A stretch of 32,571 nt of DNA from DUZB01 sp964407525 (lineage in GTDB: Bacteria; Desulfobacterota; DSM-4660; Desulfatiglandales; Desulfatiglandaceae), in assembly GCA_964407525.1 (NCBI GenBank), contig CAYOWC010000022.1:1-32571 (forward strand), in the 5' to 3' direction. The notes under the pieces were generated by a model. It made no database searches and was not told the origin of the DNA. It saw only the letters and a program-made list of their open reading frames with translations. The position numbers and the translations under genes were made by a program. Positions 16,543 to 23,544 of this stretch are shown here, piece by piece (position 1 is the first letter of the stretch; every line of letters begins with the position of its first letter).

Positions 16543-17700
16543 ATGCTTGACAGAGCGCTGAAAGGAAGTCCGGGATATTGGGGATGGTTAGTCTTTCTGC
16601 TCGTTTTGATGGGGATAGGGGTTGGATGCTATCTCTATCAATACCGGGAAGGCTTGATCATTACGGGAATGAGCAGAGATGTATCCTGGGGATTTTATAT
16701 CGCCCAGCTCACGTATCTGGTCGGTGTGGCTGCTGGTGGGGTGATGGTTGTGTTGCCTTATTACCTGCATGATTACAAGGCCTTTGGTAAGATCACCATT
16801 CTCGGTGAATTCCTGGCCATTGCTGCCGTTCTTATGTGTGGGCTGTTCGTTTTTGTGGACCTTGGCAACCCAACCAGAATTATGAATGTCATCCTGTATC
16901 CCAAACCCAACTCCATCCTGTTCTGGGATATGATGGTGTTAAATATTTATCTCCTACTGAATCTTATTATCGGATGGAACGTGCTTGCTGCGGAAAGGAA
17001 AGGCATTCACTACCAGAAATGGGTCAAGGTCCTGATCTATATTTCCATACCCTGGGCATTTAGTATCCATACCGTCACGGCCTTTCTTTACGCCGGTATT
17101 CCCGGAAGGCACTACTGGCTGACTGCTATCATGGCACCCCGGTTTCTGGCTTCGGCTTTTGCGGCAGGGCCGGCGTTTCTCGTGCTCATGTGTCTGATCA
17201 TCCGTAAGGTGACCAATTTCGATCCCGGTAAAGAACAGATCAAGACCCTTGGCGGCATTATTGCGTATGCCTTCATTCTGAATATTTTCTTTTTCTTACT
17301 CGAAGTGTTTACGGCCTTTTACAGCAATATCCCCGGACATATGCACTCCATCGTCTATCTTTTCTCCGGGTATGAAGGGTACGGAAAACTGGTCCCGTGG
17401 ATGTGGACCGCCGCCGGGTTTGCCCTGGTTGCGCTCATCCTCCTGATTGTCCCGGCTACGAGAAGAAAAGAGGACACGCTGGCGCTGGCATGTGTCGCGG
17501 TCATCGTGGCCACCTGGATTGACAAGGGTCTTGGCTTGATCTGTGGAGGTTTTATTCCCAACATGTTTGACAGGGTGATGGAATACTGGCCTACCACTCC
17601 GGAAATTTTGATAACCATCGGGATATGGGCGACCGGTTTTTTTGTTCTGACCATTCTTTTTAAGATTGCTGTCTCTATTAAAGAGGAGGTTGCTGCCTGA
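16543..17700 (+). CDS. dsrP: DsrP, NrfD-type integral membrane subunit
   Basis: NrfD/PsrC-family quinone-interacting membrane subunit partnering DsrO. 385 residues with about ten hydrophobic segments; family-typical stretches include RDVSWGFYIAQLTYLVGVAAGG (split), FVDLGNPTRIMNVIL, FWDMMVLNIYLLLNL and SIHTVTAFLYAGIPGR. GAGGTAGG lies before the ATG. It is the last gene of the operon, followed by a strong terminator 30 bp downstream. Confidence 0.95.
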   Translation: MLDRALKGSPGYWGWLVFLLVLMGIGVGCYLYQYREGLIITGMSRDVSWGFYIAQLTYLVGVAAGGVMVVLPYYLHDYKAFGKITILGEFLAIAAVLMCGLFVFVDLGNPTRIMNVILYPKPNSILFWDMMVLNIYLLLNLIIGWNVLAAERKGIHYQKWVKVLIYISIPWAFSIHTVTAFLYAGIPGRHYWLTAIMAPRFLASAFAAGPAFLVLMCLIIRKVTNFDPGKEQIKTLGGIIAYAFILNIFFFLLEVFTAFYSNIPGHMHSIVYLFSGYEGYGKLVPWMWTAAGFALVALILLIVPATRRKEDTLALACVAVIVATWIDKGLGLICGGFIPNMFDRVMEYWPTTPEILITIGIWATGFFVLTILFKIAVSIKEEVAA

Positions 17701-17730
17701 TCGCTGTAATTTGATGGAAAACAAAAAATG

Positions 17731-17761
17731 GTCGGTCTGTTTCAGGCCGGCTTTTTTTTTG
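17731..17761 (+). terminator. Terminator of the dsrMKJOP operon
   Basis: GTCGGTCTG (17731-17739), loop TTT, CAGGCCGGC (17743-17751) with two G-T pairs, then at least nine Ts. Confidence 0.93.
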
Positions 17762-17807
17762 TTCGTTACTGATAATCCCTAATCATTTATGGGATTTGAA
17801 AAAAGGC

Positions 17808-17836
17808 TTGACAGCCTAAATGTACTCTGATAAACA
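17808..17836 (+). promoter_or_regulatory. Probable sigma70 promoter of the ferredoxin gene
   Basis: TTGACA (17808-17813), 17-nt spacer, TAAACA (17831-17836), about 100 nt before the ferredoxin start. Confidence 0.55.
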
Positions 17837-17939
17837 ATCGCAGAAACAGAAAAGAATCACGGAAAATAGAAGAAAGTTTTATTCACCATGAAGAGCTTTT
17901 TGAGCTGTTTTATCTTTAGATTACAGGAGGTTGGTAAAC

Positions 17940-18128
17940 ATGGGTTATGAAGTCGTTGTAGATGCTGAAAAGTGTGAAGGCTGTGAAGAATGTATTGAGG
18001 TTTGCCCTGTGGATGTGTACGAACTGCAGGATGACAAATCTGTCCCGGTGAATGCTGAGGAATGCCTCGGATGCGAGAGCTGCGTTGAGGTTTGCGAGCA
18101 CGAGGCCATTACCATTACCGAGGTGTAA
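17940..18128 (+). CDS. 2x[4Fe-4S] ferredoxin
   Basis: Small acidic bacterial ferredoxin, 62 residues, a cytoplasmic one-electron carrier. Two cluster motifs: CEGCEECIEVCP and CLGCESCVEVCE; the usual proline after the fourth cysteine of the second motif is replaced by Glu. The start at 17940 is chosen because AGGAGG lies 9 nt upstream; a GTG at 17931 would overlap that site. It has its own promoter-like sequence and terminator and so is probably a single-gene transcript. Which enzyme it serves (e.g. pyruvate or aldehyde oxidoreductases, or reductases elsewhere) cannot be told from here. Confidence 0.95.
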   Translation: MGYEVVVDAEKCEGCEECIEVCPVDVYELQDDKSVPVNAEECLGCESCVEVCEHEAITITEV

Positions 18129-18161
18129 TTGCGTCGTTTGTGATTGTCCTGAGTGACTCTG

Positions 18162-18206
18162 AAAGCGCTTTCCGGACTTTGTAGGTCCGGGAGGCGCTTT
18201 TTTTTT
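18162..18206 (+). terminator. Terminator of the ferredoxin gene
   Basis: AAAGCGC pairs with GCGCTTT around an inner hairpin CCGGAC-tttgtag-GTCCGG, followed by a run of Ts. Confidence 0.88.
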
Positions 18207-18251
18207 AGATCGGGAGCAGGGTTCCTGAAAACCGGAAGAGCGTTAGCAAAA

Positions 18252-18289
18252 CAAAAGGCCAGTCTCGCGAGAAACTGGCCTTTTGTTTT
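18252..18289 (-). terminator. Terminator of the tetraheme cytochrome gene (bidirectional)
   Basis: CAAAAGGCCAGT (18252-18263), 10-base loop, ACTGGCCTTTTG (18274-18285): a perfect 12-bp stem with T-rich flanks on both strands, lying between two convergent genes. Confidence 0.85.
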
Positions 18290-18306
18290 GAAAAAAAGTC
18301 GCTGGG

Positions 18307-18720
18307 TTATTTCTTTTCGTGACAGTCGTTACATTTCTTAAACGGACCAGTCTTCTTGCCTTCTTTTCCGAGTGCTTTGTGGCAATTCTTGCAGTTTTTG
18401 TGATAGGCATTCTGCAGTTTCATCGCCTTCCCATCTTTTTTTAACGGGTCATGACAGTCGCTGCACTTCTGGACCGGTGCGCCTTCTTTCCACGTGTTCT
18501 TGCCATCGGTATATGCATGGTGGCAGTCGGCACAAGCTATTTTGTAATCCACATGGTGCTTTTTGTGGGTGAAGTTTACCGGACCTTTCTTGTCTTTCTG
18601 ATATGCGTCGTTCTGGATCAATACTTCATCAGGAACATCCGCAGCTGTTAGAATACCCACTGTAAGAAAAAACATGGCAGTAAAAATTGCCATCAACACG
18701 GTTGAAAATTTCTTACTCAT
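18307..18720 (-). CDS. Tetraheme class III cytochrome c (cytochrome c3 type)
   Basis: Periplasmic multiheme electron carrier, the usual partner of periplasmic hydrogenases in sulfate reducers. 137 residues from ATG 18720, preceded by AAGGAGGTG; the open frame upstream lacks features. Sec signal peptide (hydrophobic residues 9-25, probable cleavage after LTAA). Four heme sites: CADCH (63-67), CSDCH (86-90), CKNCH (110-114) and CNDCH (130-134), with extra histidines (THKKHH, residues 51-56; YH near 106) as axial ligands in the c3 manner. All four are CXXCH, whereas classical c3 often has CX4CH for two hemes. The mature protein is lysine-rich, as in TpI-type c3. It lies on the same strand as the hydrogenase block, with its own promoter. 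Confidence 0.92.
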   Translation of the reverse strand: MSKKFSTVLMAIFTAMFFLTVGILTAADVPDEVLIQNDAYQKDKKGPVNFTHKKHHVDYKIACADCHHAYTDGKNTWKEGAPVQKCSDCHDPLKKDGKAMKLQNAYHKNCKNCHKALGKEGKKTGPFKKCNDCHEKK

Positions 18721-18805
18721 TTGAGATTTCACCTCCTTTCCATGAGAGAATTTGATACACTCTTTCCTTATAGAACCTATCGTTTGGGTCTCAAATACCT
18801 TACCG

Positions 18806-18835
18806 AATATAATCAATCCCGAATTGGTATGTCAA
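18806..18835 (-). promoter_or_regulatory. Probable sigma70 promoter of the tetraheme cytochrome gene
   Basis: Minus strand TTGACA (18830-18835), 18-nt spacer, TATATT (18806-18811), about 85 nt upstream of the start codon. Confidence 0.6.
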
Positions 18836-18910
18836 GAAAAACCGGCTATTACAACGGTGAACCCGTTTCAGTAAAACAAATGCGAGGGGACAGAGAGGGC
18901 ATCACGCGTC

Positions 18911-19101
18911 ACCTAAAAGCTGCAATTAGCATTTAGCCGTTAGCTATGAGCCACACAATGCCATCTATTTACGATGCAATAGATAATAGGTAATAGATAA
19001 GAATCAAAAAGTGAAATCCCAAATATTGGGAAAAGTCGTGCCAATGATTGGGATCTTTAAGCTAACGGCTAATAGCTAAAAGCTCATTGCAGCTTTCAGG
19101 T
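18911..19101. repeat. Inverted-repeat element, copy B (AGCTAAC family)
   Basis: Left arm 18911-18944 (ACCTAAAAGCTGCAATTAGC then ATTTAGCCGTTAGC) is matched in inverted orientation by the right arm 19059-19101, whose reverse complement begins ACCTGAAAGCTGCAATGAGC and continues TTTTAGC, TATTAGC, CGTTAGC. The core of about 110 bp is AT-rich and carries a small TCCCAA-ATA-TTGGGA palindrome near 19019-19033. No coding capacity is seen. The right end runs into hypC, so the hypC stop codon (19096-19098) lies inside the repeat end. Confidence 0.75.
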
Positions 19102-19332
19102 TTCACTATTCCCACTTGCGAATGCGGCCAATTCATACAGAACTTTCAAAGATTCCTTTGCTTCATCTTCGTCGATCTGATGAATGGCAAAACCGGCGTG
19201 GACGATCACGTAGTCTCCGAGTTTTATATCAGGAAGGAGGAGCATGCTCACTTCCCTCTGTACGCCTTCCATGTCAACAGTACCCATATCGTTTTCGAGT
19301 TTAATAATTTTTGCCGGAATAGCTAAACACAT
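19096..19332 (-). CDS. hypC: Hydrogenase maturation chaperone HypC
   Basis: Chaperone that with HypD assembles and delivers the Fe(CN)2CO unit to the hydrogenase large subunit. 78 residues. The essential Cys2 (MCLAIPAKI) is present, as is the conserved HAGFAIHQIDEDEA near residue 45-60. It is the last gene of the run RND protein - protease - hypC (41 bp behind the protease). Its stop codon is provided by the end of a dispersed repeat element. No hypA, B, D, E or F are in the window. Confidence 0.96.
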   Translation of the reverse strand: MCLAIPAKIIKLENDMGTVDMEGVQREVSMLLLPDIKLGDYVIVHAGFAIHQIDEDEAKESLKVLYELAAFASGNSET

Positions 19333-19373
19333 GATACGTAGTCCCCACGTTTCCGTTCTTTAGTTCATTTCCA

Positions 19374-19889
19374 TTAAAGGCATTCTGATTTAACCTGGAC
19401 TTCTGTCCGAGGTTCATATCCCGCGCCAAGTCGACTCAGTTCAGCCAGAACCATATCGCTAAGCGGAACCAACTTTTCTTTTATCGTGTCCGTCAGTTCA
19501 ATGCAAAGGGTTTCGATGTTTTCAGGCTCAACGCCTAAAATTACGGTTTCCGGTACTTTCTCAAAAACCTGACACAAGGTCAGACTTTCAAGGAGGTCGA
19601 CCTGGTGAAGGGAATTTTTCGCAAGGATGCGCTGTGGGATTTCTTCACCTTCAAGTCTGTAAAGAGATCCGGGTTTTTCCCCGTTCTTAACGGCATCCAC
19701 CACGATGAGGTGATCCGCATCGGATATGGTAGAAAGGAGGTTCATCCCAAGAACGCCACCGTCAATCAATTTTACATTTTCTGGAAATGTGTATTGAGCT
19801 TCAAGGGCTTCAACTACCCGTACGCCAATGCCTTCATCCATAAAGAGTATATTCCCCACGCCAAGTACTGTAATCTGTTTTTTGGTCAT
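19374..19889 (-). CDS. [NiFe] hydrogenase maturation endopeptidase (HyaD/HynC family)
   Basis: Endopeptidase that removes the C-terminal extension of the large subunit once nickel is in place. 171 residues. The nickel-sensing residues known from HybD have counterparts in the DEGIG motif (Glu, near residue 18), the VDAVK stretch (Asp, near residue 65) and SLHQ (His, near residue 93). The N-terminal TVLGVGNILFMDEGIGVRVV is diagnostic. Its natural target is probably the large subunit encoded 3.7 kb upstream on the same strand, which carries 15 residues after the last histidine ligand. It lies 52 bp behind the RND-family gene. Confidence 0.94.
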   Translation of the reverse strand: MTKKQITVLGVGNILFMDEGIGVRVVEALEAQYTFPENVKLIDGGVLGMNLLSTISDADHLIVVDAVKNGEKPGSLYRLEGEEIPQRILAKNSLHQVDLLESLTLCQVFEKVPETVILGVEPENIETLCIELTDTIKEKLVPLSDMVLAELSRLGAGYEPRTEVQVKSECL

Positions 19890-19941
19890 ATATTGGTTAC
19901 CATCCTATTTCTATAAATTACGTATGTGAGGCCTCTATGTG

Positions 19942-22900
19942 TCAGTGGCTCTCTTTTATGAGCCGAAGCGCATCTTCTACAAATGTCTCGGCCGTTGTTT
20001 TATGCTGCATATCATAAGAAAACAATCTAAATTTCATGTTGATGTCCACTGTTGTGGAATTATATTGAAGAGAATGAGTTGAAAACAGTGCTTCAATCCT
20101 TTTAAGGATTTTTGCTGCCTTACCCTCGTCGGTAGATGGGAGCACAATGCTGAAATGTTCTCTGCCCAGTCGGCAGAGAGAGTCCACCCTTCGAATATGG
20201 TTTCTCATCAGACTGGCGCTACTCACAAGAACCAGATCAACCTTATTGTAGTCATTTCCCTCTACTATTTCTGCTAAATTGTCAATGGATATCGTAATTA
20301 TGGACAGAGGAGTATGGTACCTGTGTGATCGGGAGAACTCTTTTTCCAGCATTTCCATGGAAAAATCGTGGCTATAAAGATCGGTCAGCCTTTCGGTCGC
20401 TGTCTCCTCGAGAAAGCAGGTTGTGAGATTTTCAAGGCGATCACATAAAATCGTCATGAGATTAAAAAAGAAACGCTGGGCGGCCGGTGGGTACAGCCAC
20501 TGAAGTCTTTTGATCATCTTTTCATTGATCATGAGGAGTTCAGTCTGTTTCGTGGTAATAACCGTGGCCGATCTTTCGCAGGACCTGATCATTCCCATCT
20601 CGCCTACCACATCGCCTGGCTTTAAGGTGGCAATCAACCTGGTGGAATCATACAATTGGTCATCGGAGGGGTCTCCTGCAGCGTCTACGACTTCCAGTTG
20701 TCCGGAAATAATGGCATACATGGAGTTGCTGACTTCCCCTTTTTTCATGATGATTTTGCCACTCTCGTGCGGTTTCAAGGCGCCGGCCATAAGGATATAA
20801 TATACCTGGGTTTTCGACAGGCCCTTGAAAAGTGGGATCCCTTTTTGCGGGTCTTTCCCGAGCCTTAATTTGAGTAAATCCCATATGGTTACCAGTTCCA
20901 CGTGAAGCATCAGAGAAGGTAGAAGGATAAGATCCGCGATGAGCGCAGAAAACATGGTGATAATGATTACAAGACCAAAAATCGCTGTGGGTTTGAAATT
21001 GGAAAACATCAGTACGGAGAAACCGAGACTGATCGTCAATGTCGTCAGGATGATCGGTTTGCCCATGTGGTTGATTGTTTCCCTGAGTGCTTTTTCTTTG
21101 CTCAAATCTTTTTTAAATTCACGATTATAGCGGACTAGATAATGGATTGTATCATCAACGGCCAGGCCTACAGCGATACTCGCGACCAGGCTGGTTACCA
21201 TGGACAAAGGAATTCCTATCCAACCCATCAGGCCAAAGCTAACAATAATGGGGAAGCAGTTGGGAAGCATTCCAATAATGCCCACCTTGTAGGACATGAA
21301 CAACAAAAACATAATGGCAAAAACGAGAACCAGGGTAAGCAGCAGGCTTTTGATCTGTCCTTCCGTGATAAGCTGACTGCTCTTGGAGATGACCACTCCC
21401 ATTCCTGTTACTGTGAATGAAAAATTGTCAGGGAAATTTTCTTGCAGATGCTTTTCAATCTGTTGCTGAATTTTGAGGAAATCTCTTGAACTGGAGATAT
21501 GGGTTCGCAGCATGATATTGGCTTTTGAAAAAGCCGGATTCATAAACCGCTGCAGCATATCCTCTCCCAGCATGGTCTTAAAGCTGTTGATGAGCATGCG
21601 AACTTCAAAGCCCTCTTCGGGCAAGGTGTATAAACCAGCCTCATACTGGTTGCTGGCGAAGTTCACCAACTTGAGGTAATCACAGAACGAGATCGTTTTA
21701 TCCACCCCTTTCAAGGTTCCCAGGTAACCCTGTAGTTCTGCAATCTTTTTGAGATGGGTCGGATCCTCAAAGAAATCGTCTTCCCCGCTTTCAATGGCTA
21801 CATTGATGGGAAAACTCCCAGACATGTCTTGGTATATGTCACGGAAGTGCGTGGCAACCGGGGTGCTTTCTTTAAAAAACCCCATGGGGTTTGTTTCTAC
21901 CTGAATTTGCAGTATCCCGTAAATTCCTGCAGCGGTAATGAGAGCGATGATCGAAAGAGCAACTTTTTGATGATGAAGGTTGATTCTGATAATGGCTGAC
22001 AGAACGCGGTCAAAAAATCCTCCCTCCTTGTCCAGAGTGCTCATGCTTTTTCTTTTTGGGAAAGGCATAAGGGACATGGCGGCAGGAAGAAAAGAGAGCA
22101 TGATGATGAGCATGAACAAAATGCCGGCGCATGAAAAAAGCGCGAATTCCCTGATCGCGACGATTTTATTAATGAGGAGAGAACCCAGGCCGATGGTTGT
22201 TGTCATTACCGCAAGAGAGGTGGGAAAACCGAGCTTGACAAAGCATTGGTAGGAAGCATCCTGAGGGCTCTCGGCGGTTTTTACGGCCGTAAGATATTCC
22301 GGAAAAATATACATGCAGTAGGCGGTGCCTACGGCAATGAGAAAAACAGGGACAATCATTGTCAGCAGGGATAAAGGGGTTCCTGTGCACGCCATGAGTC
22401 CAAAGGTCCAAATAAGCGCGATGGTAACAGAGCCCGCTGGAATCAGAATGCCGCGCAGGTTTCTGAAAAACAGAAAGAGGATAAGGGCTACCAGAAAAAA
22501 GGTGATAGGCGGCAGTCGAAGAAAGTCTTGCTCGGTGAAATCGGCCAAGGCCTTGGAAACAGTAGGCATCCCTATCTGGTAGAGAGAGAGGAAAGCCTTC
22601 TGTTTCTCTATGACGCTGTTTACAGACTCAATGATGAGGTCTTTGTCTCGGATATCTTCAAGGATCAGGGAAATAGCCGTTGTCTTTCCATCCTGCGAAA
22701 TTATGTTCTTTTTGAGGAGATCGACCGGATCAATTTTGTCCTTGAACTCATCCAGCTTCCAGTCCCCTGTAACATCCATGGCTTTCCGGATGCCGGGAAG
22801 GCTGAGAACCCGCTTCACGCCCTTAATTTCTGAAAGAGTTTGTGCGAGATTTTCAACCTCTTGGAACGTCTTTTCAGCAAAAATATTGTTGGTTTTTGCC

Positions 22901-23133
22901 ACAACGAGAATGATTTCTTCGCAGCCGAATTCCTTTTTGAAGGCATCGTACTCCCTGCTCTCCGGCAGGTCTTCAATGGTAAGGTCGTAAATGGAGGTTT
23001 GGAAACGCAGGTCTGGGAGGTGAAAGGCAAAAAAAAGGGTGATGAAAAAAACCAATAGAATAACGTGCCACGGGTGATCAACAACGTAACGAAGAAAGGC
23101 TGCAGGACGGGAGAGTGTACTCGTGTTTGCCAT
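19942..23133 (-). CDS. RND/MMPL membrane protein fused to cNMP-binding and degenerate GGDEF domains
   Basis: A 1063-residue protein with three parts. Residues 1 to about 745 form an MMPL/Patched-like RND unit: first helix near 18-38, two large periplasmic loops, and two blocks of about five to six helices (near 205-365 and 600-745) with RND-like stretches such as AVGTAYCMYIFPEYL and AVGLAVDDTIHYLVRY. About 770-890 is a cyclic-nucleotide-binding domain with the family GE..R[SA]A pattern (GEMGMIRSCERSATV). The C-terminus (about 915-1063) looks like a GGDEF domain (SHDFSMEMLEKEFSRSHRYH), but the signature is GREHF at residues 990-994, so diguanylate cyclase activity is unlikely. It leads the run with the hydrogenase protease and hypC. 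Cargo is unknown; family members move lipids, hopanoids or other hydrophobic compounds. Confidence 0.88.
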   Translation of the reverse strand: MANTSTLSRPAAFLRYVVDHPWHVILLVFFITLFFAFHLPDLRFQTSIYDLTIEDLPESREYDAFKKEFGCEEIILVVAKTNNIFAEKTFQEVENLAQTLSEIKGVKRVLSLPGIRKAMDVTGDWKLDEFKDKIDPVDLLKKNIISQDGKTTAISLILEDIRDKDLIIESVNSVIEKQKAFLSLYQIGMPTVSKALADFTEQDFLRLPPITFFLVALILFLFFRNLRGILIPAGSVTIALIWTFGLMACTGTPLSLLTMIVPVFLIAVGTAYCMYIFPEYLTAVKTAESPQDASYQCFVKLGFPTSLAVMTTTIGLGSLLINKIVAIREFALFSCAGILFMLIIMLSFLPAAMSLMPFPKRKSMSTLDKEGGFFDRVLSAIIRINLHHQKVALSIIALITAAGIYGILQIQVETNPMGFFKESTPVATHFRDIYQDMSGSFPINVAIESGEDDFFEDPTHLKKIAELQGYLGTLKGVDKTISFCDYLKLVNFASNQYEAGLYTLPEEGFEVRMLINSFKTMLGEDMLQRFMNPAFSKANIMLRTHISSSRDFLKIQQQIEKHLQENFPDNFSFTVTGMGVVISKSSQLITEGQIKSLLLTLVLVFAIMFLLFMSYKVGIIGMLPNCFPIIVSFGLMGWIGIPLSMVTSLVASIAVGLAVDDTIHYLVRYNREFKKDLSKEKALRETINHMGKPIILTTLTISLGFSVLMFSNFKPTAIFGLVIIITMFSALIADLILLPSLMLHVELVTIWDLLKLRLGKDPQKGIPLFKGLSKTQVYYILMAGALKPHESGKIIMKKGEVSNSMYAIISGQLEVVDAAGDPSDDQLYDSTRLIATLKPGDVVGEMGMIRSCERSATVITTKQTELLMINEKMIKRLQWLYPPAAQRFFFNLMTILCDRLENLTTCFLEETATERLTDLYSHDFSMEMLEKEFSRSHRYHTPLSIITISIDNLAEIVEGNDYNKVDLVLVSSASLMRNHIRRVDSLCRLGREHFSIVLPSTDEGKAAKILKRIEALFSTHSLQYNSTTVDINMKFRLFSYDMQHKTTAETFVEDALRLIKESH

Positions 23134-23360
23134 TGCAAAATCCCCGCTATAGATAAAGTTCTCTATCTGAGTGGCGACGTACCGGTCAGGATTTAGGTCA
23201 CTACAGTTTTATTCTAAGAGTTTATCTTTCAGATCTGTACCAATGTTGATGAATTCGTAAAAAGCTACGTTATGACGACAAACGGCATCCTATAGGAAAA
23301 GAAGTTACCGTCGGAAAGATGCGGCAATAGGTCGATCATCTCTTTGGAGTTAAGACGTTA

Positions 23361-23443
23361 GCCTTTTATAAAACCTTGACAGGTAAACTCCTCATTCGGA
23401 ATTCAGACAGCAGCCATTTATAAAACCTTTACAGGTGAATTCC
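23361..23443. repeat. Pair of direct repeats, 52-bp period
   Basis: GCCTTTTATAAAACCTTGAC (from 23361) and GCCATTTATAAAACCTTTAC (from 23413) are followed by AGGTAAACTCC and AGGTGAATTCC, respectively; about 31 bases each with four differences. Each copy holds an ACCT-N4-AGGT inverted motif. They lie between the hydrogenase terminator and the RND gene. No gene or other feature is seen in the rest of 23134-23479. Confidence 0.6.
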
Positions 23444-23479
23444 TTGGAGAATCCGAAATGATGATCAAGGCCTTGAAAT

Positions 23480-23533
23480 CAAAAAAAAGCCCTTCATCCC
23501 TCATTGGTCCGTGGGGCTGAAGGGCTTTTTTTC
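23480..23533 (-). terminator. Terminator of the hydrogenase structural operon (bidirectional)
   Basis: A-rich AAAAAAAGCCCTTCA and TGAAGGGCTTTTTTT form a stem of about 15 bp, extended after a mismatch by CCC/GGG, with T runs on both strands. It lies just after the large-subunit stop at 23545. Confidence 0.9.
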
Positions 23534-23544
23534 ATGGTGGTTCT

